Part shown: positions 7,196-15,858 of the stretch, piece after piece
Layout: each line of letters begins with the position of its first letter
Position numbering within the stretch: position 1 is the stretch's first letter
Source of the DNA: an uncultured SAR86 cluster bacterium
Lineage (GTDB): Bacteria > Pseudomonadota > Gammaproteobacteria > Magnimaribacterales > D2472
DNA: 38,228 nucleotides
Assembly (NCBI GenBank): GCA_902624425.1
Contig: CACNXK010000007.1
Span: 1 to 38,228 of the forward strand
Reading direction: 5' to 3'
Translations under genes and position numbers: made by a program
Notes under the pieces: generated by a model
What the model saw: only the letters and a program-made list of their open reading frames with translations
Database searches by the model: none
What the model was told of the DNA's origin: nothing

Positions 7196-7761
7196 AATAT
7201 ATACTTTGCCCACTCACTGTCGGGAAAAGTATTTTCATCTATTTTGTGCCCATTCAATAAATGTGAGAAAGTTGGTTTGAAGGGTTCTCTTATTGGCTTT
7301 TGGAGACTTGAGCCTTTTTCAGAATTACATGATTTACAAGAAGTGACAACATTCTCCCAATTAGTTAGGCCATTTTTGGATTTGGGAATAACATGATCAA
7401 GTGTCAATTCATTCCTAGAAAAAATATTTTGACAATACTGACATGTATACATATCTCTTAAAAAAACATTTGATCGAGAAAACTTTACATAATTATGAAA
7501 TTTATGAAATCTTTTAAGCATTAGAATACTTGGAAGCTCTATAGAAATTGATGGAGATCGAACATACTTGTTGTCATGAGCTTTTATAAGGATGACATTT
7601 CTTGCGAGCAAAAGCTTTACAGCCGTTTTCCAATTTATTACAGAAAGCGGAAAAAAGCTTACTGGCTTTCCGTTACCATTGAGTAGAAGGCAATCTCGTG
7701 ACAAATCTTTATTCCTATGTAAATTTATTTTAAAAATACTATAATTGTGACGAAGAACCAA
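7192..7761 (-). CDS. HNH endonuclease family protein
   Basis: About 189 residues. The C-terminal half is a cysteine-supported HNH domain: C107-x2-C110, then L-D122-H123-V-I-P-K-S-K-N-G, N-W-E-N-V-V, and C142-x2-C145-N-S-E-K-G. The N-terminal half (L-L-L-N-G-N-G-K-P-V-S, with a tryptophan near residue 44) matches the common stand-alone chromosomal HNH family rather than intron or phage enzymes. Its biological role is unsettled. The start is uncertain: the frame begins at a TTG (7761) and no in-frame ATG precedes the conserved N-L-L-N-like segment. It is convergent with the dsbD-like gene and divergent from the downstream operon, whose ATG is 34 bases away. Confidence 0.85.
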   Translation of the reverse strand: MVLRHNYSIFKINLHRNKDLSRDCLLLNGNGKPVSFFPLSVINWKTAVKLLLARNVILIKAHDNKYVRSPSISIELPSILMLKRFHKFHNYVKFSRSNVFLRDMYTCQYCQNIFSRNELTLDHVIPKSKNGLTNWENVVTSCKSCNSEKGSSLQKPIREPFKPTFSHLLNGHKIDENTFPDSEWAKYIF

Positions 7762-7795
7762 TTCAATACTTTTTATTAAAGTTTGGGAAGGAATT

Positions 7796-8497
7796 ATGGA
7801 AGGACCAGAATTTAATTTATTTGGGGCAACGCACCTGATAAGTCTTGCACTTATTTTTATTATGATGATTGCTTTTCCAAAGATTGTAAATAAATATTTT
7901 TCCTTGAAAAAGGATTTAATAGCAAAAGTTATAGGATATCTTGCAATCTTTCACACATTTTTTTCGCCCTACAGTGATCTCTTCTTAGTTGTTGAACCCT
8001 ACAGTTGGAAAGAGGTACTTCCATTTCATATGTGCGACTTTTCTTTGATATTTATTGCAATTTACCTTCTCGGTGGTAATAAGTTTTTCTTTAATTGTGC
8101 CTTCTTTTGGGGAATTGCTGGAGCTTCAATGGCTCTTCTTACACCAGATATTCCTTATGGGTTTCCCAGCATGAACTTCTTAATGTTCTTTTATGGTCAT
8201 GGGTTAATACTTTTTGGTGTCTTTTATGCTGTAATTGCTTTAAATCAAAGGCCTTATTTTAAAGAAATGAATCGAGTAATTGTATTTACTTTACTCTTGG
8301 CGATTCCGATATACTTTATTAACGTCATTCTTGGCGAGCCTGCTAATTTTTGGTACTTAGCTGATAAACCGGCTGGCGGAAGTATTATGGATTTCATGCC
8401 TGAGCCTCCAATGCATATTGTGTATACATTGCCAATTGCTCTCGCCGCTTTTTATTTGGTTTATCTTCCATATTTCATTAAAGACAGGATTAAATAG
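7796..8497 (+). CDS. TIGR02206/YwaF-like integral membrane protein
   Basis: 233 residues with about six membrane helices. It has the marks of the YwaF family: an N-terminal F-N-L-F-G-A-T-H-L-I-S-L, an L-P-F-H-M-C-D-F segment in the middle, and a G-F-P-S-M-N-F-L-M-F-F-Y-G-H-G motif with conserved histidine. The function of the family is unknown. The ATG is preceded by GGAAGGAA at good spacing. It is first in a plus-strand operon; the stop is three bases before the next start. Its association with an MscS channel and an anion permease hints at a solute or ion role, which is inference only. Confidence 0.85.
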   Translation: MEGPEFNLFGATHLISLALIFIMMIAFPKIVNKYFSLKKDLIAKVIGYLAIFHTFFSPYSDLFLVVEPYSWKEVLPFHMCDFSLIFIAIYLLGGNKFFFNCAFFWGIAGASMALLTPDIPYGFPSMNFLMFFYGHGLILFGVFYAVIALNQRPYFKEMNRVIVFTLLLAIPIYFINVILGEPANFWYLADKPAGGSIMDFMPEPPMHIVYTLPIALAAFYLVYLPYFIKDRIK

Positions 8498-8500
8498 TAA

Positions 8501-9481
8501 TTGTTAGACCTTCAAAAAGAGTTTAACAAAATCCAAGATTCCTTCCACAGGATTTCTGATATTGTTTATCAAACTCCCATTCTTGAAAGCTCAAGCATTA
8601 ACAAAATTTTGGGTGCTGAAATAACCTTTAAAGCTGAGTGCCTTCAAGAAACTGGATCATTTAAGTTGAGAGGTGCATCATCAGCAATATCAATATTATC
8701 TGAAGAAGAAAGATCGCGAGGAGTTGTTGCTTTTTCATCAGGCAATCATGCTCAAGGAATCGCCTTTGCCTCAAGAAAGCTTGGAACAAATGCAAAAATA
8801 GTTATGCCATCTGATGCGCCAAAAATAAAAATACAAAAAACTCAAGAATATGGGGCAGAAGTTATTTTTTATGACAGAGACAAAGATAACAGAGAGATAA
8901 TTGGGTTAGCTATTGCAAAGAATGAAAAAAGGAAACTTATAAAACCATTTGATGATCTAAATGTAATATACGGTCAAGGAACTGCTGCTCTTGAAGTTAT
9001 AAACGAAGTGGATACAAAGTTTGATATGTCTGTGATATGTTGCAGTGGCGGTGGTTTAGCTGCGGGCACTGGGATTGTTCTTAAAAACAAAGTGAGTGAA
9101 TGTCAGCTTTATACCGCGGAACCTAAAAATTGGAATGATCATGAAGAATCATTCATTCAAAAAAATAGGGTTTCAATTAAATCGCAAAATCATGGTATCT
9201 GTGACGCACTTGAGAATCCTCAACCAGGAGAAGTTACTTTTAGAATAAATCTTGCTCTAAATACAAAGGGTTTATCAGCAGATGACAAGCACATAATTGA
9301 GGCAATGAAAATTCTTTATGATGAGTTTGATCTAATTGTTGAACCAAGTGGTGCGATAGGACTGGCATGCTTACTTCAAAATAAAGATATTTGTCAAAAT
9401 AAAAGGATTTTCACAATTCTGTCAGGTGGAAATATAGATGCAAATAGATACAATGAGCTTTTAGGTATCAATAATGGATAA
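8501..9481 (+). CDS. Threonine/serine dehydratase (PLP fold type II)
   Basis: A 326-residue single-domain enzyme that would deaminate L-threonine to 2-oxobutanoate, or L-serine to pyruvate. Seen: the PLP lysine in T51-G-S-F-K55-L-R-G-A, the substrate loop S-S-G-N-H-A-Q-G, the phosphate-binding S-G-G-G-L, and a terminal L-S-G-G-N-I-D. There is no C-terminal ACT regulatory domain, so it resembles catabolic TdcB-type or serine-racemase-like enzymes rather than IlvA. The start is a TTG three bases after the previous stop. The last codons overlap the start of the MscS gene by eight bases. Racemase activity cannot be excluded from sequence alone. Confidence 0.88.
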   Translation: MLDLQKEFNKIQDSFHRISDIVYQTPILESSSINKILGAEITFKAECLQETGSFKLRGASSAISILSEEERSRGVVAFSSGNHAQGIAFASRKLGTNAKIVMPSDAPKIKIQKTQEYGAEVIFYDRDKDNREIIGLAIAKNEKRKLIKPFDDLNVIYGQGTAALEVINEVDTKFDMSVICCSGGGLAAGTGIVLKNKVSECQLYTAEPKNWNDHEESFIQKNRVSIKSQNHGICDALENPQPGEVTFRINLALNTKGLSADDKHIIEAMKILYDEFDLIVEPSGAIGLACLLQNKDICQNKRIFTILSGGNIDANRYNELLGINNG

Positions 9482-10568
9482 CTTTTTGACAATTTTAAAT
9501 GAAGTCTGGGCTAATGGCCTCCTTGGGGTCAGTATGACCAAGATTATTATCTCCATTGCTGTTTTGTTGCTTTCTTTCTTGCTTAGGGGATTTGTTGTTA
9601 CTGTGGTTGTCTCAGCAATTGAGAGACTTGCTAAAAGCACAGAATCAACACTCGACGATGAAATTCTTAAAGCTGTAAAAAAACCTTTAAGTTATGTGCC
9701 TGTTACCGTTGGAATATATATAGTGACAATGGTTTTACCTCTTGAAGGTGTTGCCGGCGATATATCTTCAAATGTAGTAAAAGCTTTAATAGTTTTTACA
9801 ATTTTTTCTGCATTAGCAAACTCAATACATCCTATATTTACAGCTATGTCCTCCACCTCGTGGCTAACGGAGTCTATGCAAATATGGCTAGAAAGGTCTT
9901 CTAGAGTAATAATTTGGATTATCGGTATTGCAATTATCCTTGAGCTTTTTGGAATACAAATCGGGCCACTTGTTGCAGGTTTAGGTTTATTTTCTGTTGC
10001 AGTTGCACTTGGAGCTCAAGATTTCTTTAAAAATCTTATTTCAGGGATCTTGATAATTGGTGAAAACAGATTCCAGCCTGGAGATAGGATTGAGGTACCA
10101 GGTCAACTCCATGGAATAGTGGATACAATTGGTTTTAGATCAACGATTATTAAAACTTTTGATACAGCGCCAATGATCATTCCTAACAAAGACTTATCAG
10201 ACATGAGACTAATAAACCATGGCAATATGGAATACAGAAGAATCAACTGGGTGATAAATCTTATTTACTCAACATCTCTTGAGGATTTAGAAAATATTTG
10301 TGAGCAGATTTCAGATCATATTAAGAGTTCAGATGACTTCATAGATAATCCAAATCAAGAACATCTTGTAACAATTAATGAATTGGCTGCTAGCTCAATA
10401 GATGTTGGAGTACTTTGCTACTCTGATGTATGTGGTTTCTCTGATTTCAAAAAGATTAAGCATAGGCTTATCAAGAATATAATAAAGATAGTTGAGGCCA
10501 ATAATTCTGAATTTGCGTTCCCAACCTCTTCCGTTTTTGTAGAGTCATTCCCAAAGAATAGTGAATGA
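9474..10568 (+). CDS. MscS-family mechanosensitive channel
   Basis: 364 residues, longer than E. coli MscS (286). Several N-terminal membrane helices lead to the pore helix and beta domain: V-A-L-G-A-Q-D-F-F-K-N-L-I-S-G, then F-Q-P-G-D-R-I-E-V, G-I-V-D-T-I-G-F-R-S-T, and I-I-P-N-K-D-L. These are the standard MscS signatures. The channel would release solutes on osmotic downshock. The extra length is at the N-terminus, suggesting one or two more helices than MscS. It is translationally coupled on both sides, with eight-base overlaps to the dehydratase and the permease. Confidence 0.93.
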   Translation: MDNFLTILNEVWANGLLGVSMTKIIISIAVLLLSFLLRGFVVTVVVSAIERLAKSTESTLDDEILKAVKKPLSYVPVTVGIYIVTMVLPLEGVAGDISSNVVKALIVFTIFSALANSIHPIFTAMSSTSWLTESMQIWLERSSRVIIWIIGIAIILELFGIQIGPLVAGLGLFSVAVALGAQDFFKNLISGILIIGENRFQPGDRIEVPGQLHGIVDTIGFRSTIIKTFDTAPMIIPNKDLSDMRLINHGNMEYRRINWVINLIYSTSLEDLENICEQISDHIKSSDDFIDNPNQEHLVTINELAASSIDVGVLCYSDVCGFSDFKKIKHRLIKNIIKIVEANNSEFAFPTSSVFVESFPKNSE

Positions 10569-12324
10569 TCAGCTAATACTGTCCCTTGTAATAATTGGAC
10601 TTTTAGTTTTTTTTATTTCAGGCAAATACAGATATGATTATGTTTCACTCGGTGCCCTTGCTCTTCTAATATTATTTGATGTAATTAAAATTGAGAATGC
10701 TTTTATAGGCTTTTCTCATCCTGCAGTTATAACAGTCGCTCTAGTTTTACTAATTAGCAAAGGTCTTCAAGATGCAGGCTTGTCCGCTGTTACGGGAAAT
10801 ATTATCGGGAGATTCTCTCCTTCAGAAACTCAGTTTTTATTTCTTGTTATGTTTATAGCTGCCATTCTTTCATCATTTATCAATAATATAGGTGCTATGG
10901 CTTTGCTCCTGCCAATAACGCTGTCGACATGCCAAAAAATGGGATGGCATGCAGGAAAATTTCTTATGCCTCTAGCTTTTGCATCTATTTTAGGAGGAAT
11001 GAATACATTAATTGGTACACCTCCAAACATAATCATTGCTGAATTTAAAGAAACATATACTGGTGAAGCTTTTAATTTCTTTGACTTTTCTTATGTCGGC
11101 TTGCTCGTTAGCTTTTTAAGCATAATCTTTATCGGTTTAATTAGTCATAAACTTGTTGCAAAGAGAAAGCTTGCAAAAACTAATAATCTTATAGATCTTG
11201 ATAATTTTTTGTTTGAGCTCGTTGTTCCAGAAGGAAGTAATGCAATCGGATTAACATTTTCAAGCTTTGTTAAGAAAGCTGGTAATGAAACTGAAATACT
11301 GGGCCTTGTAAATGAAAAAGGGGCTGTATCAAAAGTTGGAAATAATTCAAAAATAAAAGCGAATCAGCACTTAGTGATGAAAATTTCACCAAATCATATC
11401 TCTTCTATACAGGATAGATTTGGTCTTAAGATTGCTGAAAGCTCTGAAGAATTAAAGGAAGAGTTAATTGATGAGATAGAGGTTGTGATTACTCCGGGAT
11501 CTAGGCTTGTAGGAAGAAAACAGAATTATTTTATGAAGTTAGCATATGAAGAACTGTTTTTGCTAGGTATGTGGAGAAAAGGTGCTAAATTTAGGACTAG
11601 GCTTTCAAAACAGATTTTTAAAGTTGGAGATGTTTTGCTCTTAGGGGTTCGAGATCCAGATAAAGAGGATGTTTCTGCAAAAATTAATCTGCTAGGTCTT
11701 ATGCCGATAAGATCAAGAGAAATTTCAACTCTTCCAAGCAGAAGTAGATTCTTAAAAGCAATAATATTTTTCACTACAGCTATTTTGCTGACTGCCTTTA
11801 ATGTAATTAATGTTCTTACTGCATTTCTTTTATGTGTCTTAGGTTTTGTTGGCATTAAGATTCTAAAAAGTAATCTTTACAGGCATATTGAGTGGCCAAT
11901 TGTAATAATGCTTGCAGCTATGATTCCTATTGGACAAGCCCTTGAGTCAACAGGTATTACTGCTCAAATAGCAAGTGAAGTTGTTACATTGGCGGGTGAT
12001 CTTCATGTCTTTTGGGTCCTAATGATCATTCTAATAATTACAATGCTAATAACAGATGTAATCAATAATGCTGCAACAGCTGTAATTATGGCTCCCTTCT
12101 CTGTAAATATTGCCCTTCAATTAGGTCAACCTTTAGAACCATTTCTTATGGTAGTTGCTGTTGGTGCGAGCTGTGCTTTTTTAACGCCTATCGGACATCA
12201 ATGCAATACATTGGTGATGGGTCCAGGCAACTATAAGTTCTCTGACTATTGGAGACTTGGATTGCCGTTAGATGTTCTTATAGTTTTAGCATCAATTCCA
12301 ATGATACTTTTTGTCTGGCTCTAA
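10561..12324 (+). CDS. SLC13-family permease with two RCK-C (TrkA-C) domains
   Basis: 587 residues. N-terminal helices carry S-S-F-I-N-N-I-G-A and G-T-P-P-N, the anion-binding motifs of the DASS/SLC13 family; the C-terminal half repeats them with V-I-N-N-A-A-T-A and F-L-T-P-I-G-H-Q. Between about residues 215 and 375 lie two soluble RCK-C-like domains, with L-V-V-P-E-G-S and V-V-I-T-P-G-S-R-L-V-G-R as the domain openings. Such proteins import sulfate, dicarboxylates or similar anions, with the RCK-C domains thought to sense a ligand. The substrate is not readable. It is the last gene of the operon, and its stop overlaps that of the convergent serine hydrolase gene. Confidence 0.9.
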   Translation: MNDQLILSLVIIGLLVFFISGKYRYDYVSLGALALLILFDVIKIENAFIGFSHPAVITVALVLLISKGLQDAGLSAVTGNIIGRFSPSETQFLFLVMFIAAILSSFINNIGAMALLLPITLSTCQKMGWHAGKFLMPLAFASILGGMNTLIGTPPNIIIAEFKETYTGEAFNFFDFSYVGLLVSFLSIIFIGLISHKLVAKRKLAKTNNLIDLDNFLFELVVPEGSNAIGLTFSSFVKKAGNETEILGLVNEKGAVSKVGNNSKIKANQHLVMKISPNHISSIQDRFGLKIAESSEELKEELIDEIEVVITPGSRLVGRKQNYFMKLAYEELFLLGMWRKGAKFRTRLSKQIFKVGDVLLLGVRDPDKEDVSAKINLLGLMPIRSREISTLPSRSRFLKAIIFFTTAILLTAFNVINVLTAFLLCVLGFVGIKILKSNLYRHIEWPIVIMLAAMIPIGQALESTGITAQIASEVVTLAGDLHVFWVLMIILIITMLITDVINNAATAVIMAPFSVNIALQLGQPLEPFLMVVAVGASCAFLTPIGHQCNTLVMGPGNYKFSDYWRLGLPLDVLIVLASIPMILFVWL

Positions 12325-13511
12325 CTAGAGGACAATTCGTCTATTGCATCAAGAATAAGGCCATAGTTTTCATAAAACTCTTTAGAAGCGCCGTCTCTAT
12401 CTGTATTAGGTGTAATAACAGTAACTTCTCTTCCTTCTTTAGCTTCAATGGATATAAATCCCCATTTTTCTAATTTTTGATAAAACCAAATTAAGAATTC
12501 AACATTATTTAGAGCACTCAACCATGAAAGGTTGCCCCATTTTTGAACAGATCCCTCTGATGGCTTATATTTAGTAATTCTTACAAAGACAATGTCATTT
12601 TTTGGGTCAACAAAAATATATTGTCCAAACCTTCCACTCGCATTAAAGATTTTTGATTCTTCTGTATATCTTGATACCCACCAGTGAAGTGAATATCCCC
12701 TTTTCTCGTCAGTCCACCAATTAGGTGTATCCCAAACATATTGGAATGTTTCATCAACAAGCTCTTTTGAAATAATTTGTTCGCCATTCCAACTACCACC
12801 ATTGGAGAATAGCTGTCCAAATTTTGCATAATCCCGCGCTGACATATCAATACAGCAATAAGTTAGAACATTTTGGGCTTCATCACGCCAAAGTGTTTTT
12901 TTCTTGACTCCTATCTTATTAAGTATTCTCTCTTCAAGCAGGATATCTGCTTTTTTGCCTGTAGCAACTTCTAATATCTCGCCCAAAAGCATTGAATTAA
13001 CATTATTATATTCAAACAAGGTATCAGGTTCTTTTTCTAATTTAACATTTCTTGAATATTCAAGATGATCTTTTCTAAAAAACATAGTTTCATGTTGATG
13101 ATCAGGATATCTGAGTCCGCTAGACATATTTAAAAGTTGTCTGATTGTTATAGCTGATCTTTCATCATCAAAAAAAGTAAGATAATTTGAAGCTTTTTCA
13201 TCAAGACTTTTTATCTCTCCCTTATCTATGGAGATTAAAATTAGAGCAGCATAAAAACTCTTTGCCATGGACCATGAAGTTCCATATGAGTCTTTAGTGA
13301 ATCCATCAGCATATCTTTCTCCAATAAGATAGCCATTTTTTAAAAGAGCGACTGATTGAGTCGAATCGTCTTGAAAAGATAAATTAAATAAATTATCTAT
13401 ATTAGATTGATTTATACCTAGGTCATTTGGATTTTTGGTTTCCAAGTTTTCATTAGCTATTAAATTTAAATTTAATAACAAACTTAAAAATAATAAAGAT
13501 TTAATCAACAT
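12321..13511 (-). CDS. Secreted serine hydrolase (class C beta-lactamase-like)
   Basis: 396 residues with a signal peptide (M-L-I-K-S-L-L-F-L-S, probable cleavage near A19). The catalytic pattern of the PF00144 group is present: nucleophile S81-M-A-K84, Y168-N-N170, and an H-W-W motif in the C-terminal half in place of a classical K-T-G. The family includes esterases, D-aminopeptidases and penicillin-binding-like enzymes, and a resistance role should not be assumed. The gene starts 16 bases after the 3' end of tRNA-Val, with ribosome-binding AGGAG in that gap, so it may be transcribed from the same promoter as the tRNA. Confidence 0.88.
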   Translation of the reverse strand: MLIKSLLFLSLLLNLNLIANENLETKNPNDLGINQSNIDNLFNLSFQDDSTQSVALLKNGYLIGERYADGFTKDSYGTSWSMAKSFYAALILISIDKGEIKSLDEKASNYLTFFDDERSAITIRQLLNMSSGLRYPDHQHETMFFRKDHLEYSRNVKLEKEPDTLFEYNNVNSMLLGEILEVATGKKADILLEERILNKIGVKKKTLWRDEAQNVLTYCCIDMSARDYAKFGQLFSNGGSWNGEQIISKELVDETFQYVWDTPNWWTDEKRGYSLHWWVSRYTEESKIFNASGRFGQYIFVDPKNDIVFVRITKYKPSEGSVQKWGNLSWLSALNNVEFLIWFYQKLEKWGFISIEAKEGREVTVITPNTDRDGASKEFYENYGLILDAIDELSSS

Positions 13512-13527
13512 AAATACTCCTTTTAAA

Positions 13528-13605
13528 TGGTGACTCTGGCTGGACTTGAACCAGCGACCTCTTGCATGTCAAGCAAGCACTCTAACCAAACTGAGCTACA
13601 GAGTC
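13528..13605 (-). tRNA. tRNA-Val(GAC)
   Basis: A complete cloverleaf of 78 bases including encoded CCA. Acceptor arms GACTCTG and CAGAGTC pair; the D-stem is GCTC/GAGT; anticodon stem CTTGC/GCAAG encloses loop TTGACAT with anticodon GAC; T arm GCTGG-TTCAAGT-CCAGC. It reads valine codons GUC and GUU. It lies only nine bases after the stop of the acyl-CoA dehydrogenase gene and 16 bases before the serine hydrolase start, all on the same strand. Confidence 0.97.
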
Positions 13606-13614
13606 AAAACAAAT

Positions 13615-14835
13615 TTATCTACTTATATACTTTCCTAGCTCATATCTTGCAACAGCCCTTCTATGAACCTCATCCGGCCCATCAGCAAGCCTCAAAGTTC
13701 TCATATGAGCAAACATTGATGCCAGTGGAGTTAGTTGTGAAACACCCTCACCACCGTGTATTTGTATTGCTCTGTCAATTATATCCAGAACAACGTTAGG
13801 AACCATGACCTTAATTTGAGCGATTTCACTAGCTGCAACCTTATTTCCAACTGTATCCATCTTGTGAGCAGCGTCTAGTGTGAGTAATCTTGCTGCATTA
13901 AGTTCAATTCTTGAGTTTGCAATATGATCAAAGTTACCGCCAAGTTGAGCAAGAGGTTTACCAAAAGCATTTTTATTTGGATCTATCCCACGAGTACACA
14001 TCAATTCAAGAGCTCTTTCACCTACACCTATTGCTCTCATACAATGATGAATCCTTCCAGGACCTAGTCTACCTTGTGCAATTTCAAATCCTCTTCCTTC
14101 ACCAAGAAGTAAATTATCTTTTGGAACTCTTACATTATTGAATTTAATATGAGCGTGTCCATGCGGAGCATCATCATATCCAAATACATGCATCATTTTT
14201 TGAACTTCTAAACCCTCAACATCCATTGGCACTAAGATCATTGAGTGTCTCTGATGTTTTGCATTATCTGGATTAGTTACTCCCATAAAAATCATGATCT
14301 TACATCTTGGATCGCCTGCACCCGAAGTCCACCATTTCTCACCATTTATTACATACTCATTACCATCCAAGACAGCAGTTGCTTGCATATTTGTTGCATC
14401 AGATGAAGCAACACCAGGTTCTGTCATACCAAAACATGATCTTATTTCCCCATCAAGCAATGGTTTTAGCCATTCTTCTTGATGCTTTTCATTGCCATAT
14501 CTAGCTATTACTTCCATGTTCCCGGTATCAGGAGCTGAACAATTAAAAACCTCTGATCCCATGCTGTATTTTCCCATTTGCTCAGCTAGATGCGCGTATT
14601 CATAATTTGTAAGTCCTGCTCCAAACTCGCTTTCTGGTAAAAAAAGATTCCAAAGACCTTGAGATTTAGCTTTATCTTTAATTTCTTCAACAATCTCAGG
14701 AAAATAATTCCATCTATCCTCATCAGTTTTAATTTGTTCATGAAATTTAGCTTCATTAGGAGCAACCTCATTTTCAAGAAAATTAGTGACTCTTTCTAAT
14801 AGATCTTGAGCTTCAGGTCTTAAATTCATACTCAT
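13615..14835 (-). CDS. Acyl-CoA dehydrogenase, ACAD10/11-like
   Basis: 406 residues. FAD-dependent alpha,beta-oxidation of an acyl-CoA, passing electrons to electron-transfer flavoprotein. Visible: helical N-terminal domain; [16 protein letters not shown] and W-W-T-S-G-A in the middle; and [15 protein letters not shown] and [10 protein letters not shown] at the C-terminus. These are marks of the ACAD10/11-like subgroup that is common in bacteria. At the usual catalytic position (E of Y-E-G-T in MCAD) it has aspartate. GAGGAT precedes the ATG at 14835. It is divergent from the LysR gene across 117 bases and is a plausible target of that regulator. Confidence 0.93.
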   Translation of the reverse strand: MSMNLRPEAQDLLERVTNFLENEVAPNEAKFHEQIKTDEDRWNYFPEIVEEIKDKAKSQGLWNLFLPESEFGAGLTNYEYAHLAEQMGKYSMGSEVFNCSAPDTGNMEVIARYGNEKHQEEWLKPLLDGEIRSCFGMTEPGVASSDATNMQATAVLDGNEYVINGEKWWTSGAGDPRCKIMIFMGVTNPDNAKHQRHSMILVPMDVEGLEVQKMMHVFGYDDAPHGHAHIKFNNVRVPKDNLLLGEGRGFEIAQGRLGPGRIHHCMRAIGVGERALELMCTRGIDPNKNAFGKPLAQLGGNFDHIANSRIELNAARLLTLDAAHKMDTVGNKVAASEIAQIKVMVPNVVLDIIDRAIQIHGGEGVSQLTPLASMFAHMRTLRLADGPDEVHRRAVARYELGKYISR

Positions 14836-14861
14836 TTTTTATCCTCACTATGGTTTGACTT

Positions 14862-14914
14862 ACAGTACATTATAAATACTGTGAATATTACAAATATATT
14901 GTTATCATGATAAC
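14862..14914. promoter_or_regulatory. Operator-like repeats between acyl-CoA dehydrogenase and LysR genes
   Basis: Two palindromes lie in the divergent spacer. ACAGTA (14862-14867) and TACTGT (14877-14882) form an inverted repeat with a nine-base gap whose phasing contains the T-N11-A pattern of LysR boxes. The gap holds a minus-strand TATAAT (14869-14874), the probable -10 of the dehydrogenase gene. Farther on, GTTATCATGATAAC (14901-14914) is a perfect 14-base palindrome. The adjacent LysR protein is the likely binder; this is inference from position and symmetry. Confidence 0.55.
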
Positions 14915-14952
14915 TTTAAGTATAAAGCAAATCTATATATGTCTCTCAAAAT

Positions 14953-15858
14953 ATGAAAATAAGTACGTTTGATTTAAATCTTTTTGTAGTTCTTAACGCC
15001 ATATATACAGAGGGAAGTCTTACAAAAGCAGCTGAAGTTGTTGGGATAACTCAACCTGCAGTAAGTAATGCTTTAGCTCGATTAAGAGAAAAATTTGATG
15101 ATGATCTCTTTATCAGAACAGGTTCAGGCATGACCCCTACCCAAAAAACTGAAAATATTATTTTAGATGTTAAAAAGGCCTTGGATTTAATGCAGAAGAG
15201 TGTAAATGAGCCTGATGAATTTAATCCTGAAACTAGTGAACTAACTTTTAGAATTTCTTTGAGTGATATTTCTGAGGAGAGAGTCCTTCCTTATATATTA
15301 AAAAAGATTAAAACAATTGCGCCTAAGGTATCAATTGAAAGTTACCAGTTTGAGAGAAAAGATTTTGTTCATGCTCTTGCAACTAATCAATTAAATTTTG
15401 TTGTTGATCCAGTTATTCCAAGATCTAAAGATATTAAACATGATCTGATTTTTGAGGATGAGTTTGTTTGTGCGCATAGAAAAAATCATCCAATTGGTGA
15501 TGAGAAGAAACTCACTATGAAAGAATTTTTAAGTTTGAAACATATCAATATATCTAACAGAAGAAGAGGTCCTTCTTTAATCGATGTTGAGTTAGAAAAA
15601 CTTCAACTTAAGAGAGATATTGCATTAAGAGCGCAGCATTTTATGGTGACACCTCAAATTGTCAAAAACAGTGATTACGTATTAATTTGCTCAAAAACTT
15701 TTGCTATTAAAAATAACCTAGCTTTTCAAAAGCTTCCAATAGATTTACCGAAAGTTGAGCAACATTTAATATGGCATTCCAGTGATGATAACGAGGGTCC
15801 GCATCTTTGGATGAAAGATTTATTAATGGAAGCCTTTGCCGAAGCTCAAAAAATCTAG
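14953..15858 (+). CDS. LysR-family transcriptional regulator
   Basis: 301 residues, normal for the family. The N-terminal winged helix-turn-helix is clear: F-D-L-N-L-F-V-V-L-N-A-I, then G-S-L-T-K-A-A-E-V-V-G-I-T-Q-P-A-V-S-N-A-L-A-R-L-R. The ligand-binding domain starts near residue 90 and is of the NodD/LinR-like subclass that often controls catabolic genes. It is transcribed away from the acyl-CoA dehydrogenase, with operator-like repeats in the shared spacer. The 3' end overlaps the convergent RhlG-like reductase gene by four bases. Confidence 0.93.
   Translation: MKISTFDLNLFVVLNAIYTEGSLTKAAEVVGITQPAVSNALARLREKFDDDLFIRTGSGMTPTQKTENIILDVKKALDLMQKSVNEPDEFNPETSELTFRISLSDISEERVLPYILKKIKTIAPKVSIESYQFERKDFVHALATNQLNFVVDPVIPRSKDIKHDLIFEDEFVCAHRKNHPIGDEKKLTMKEFLSLKHINISNRRRGPSLIDVELEKLQLKRDIALRAQHFMVTPQIVKNSDYVLICSKTFAIKNNLAFQKLPIDLPKVEQHLIWHSSDDNEGPHLWMKDLLMEAFAEAQKI

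Noticed and set aside
7192-7761. HNH protein as part of a mobile element or defence system
   Set aside because: No repeats, integrase, methylase or other defence genes are adjacent, and the protein fits the common stand-alone chromosomal family.
12321-13511. Reading the class C-like serine hydrolase as an antibiotic resistance beta-lactamase
   Set aside because: Only the general S-x-x-K and Y-x-N patterns are present; the family is mostly esterases and peptidases, and nothing in the context points to resistance.
13527-13799. Plus-strand frame beginning M-V-T-L-A-G-L-E-P-A-T-S
   Set aside because: This is the antisense reading of tRNA-Val, a well-known spurious protein, running on into the dehydrogenase gene.
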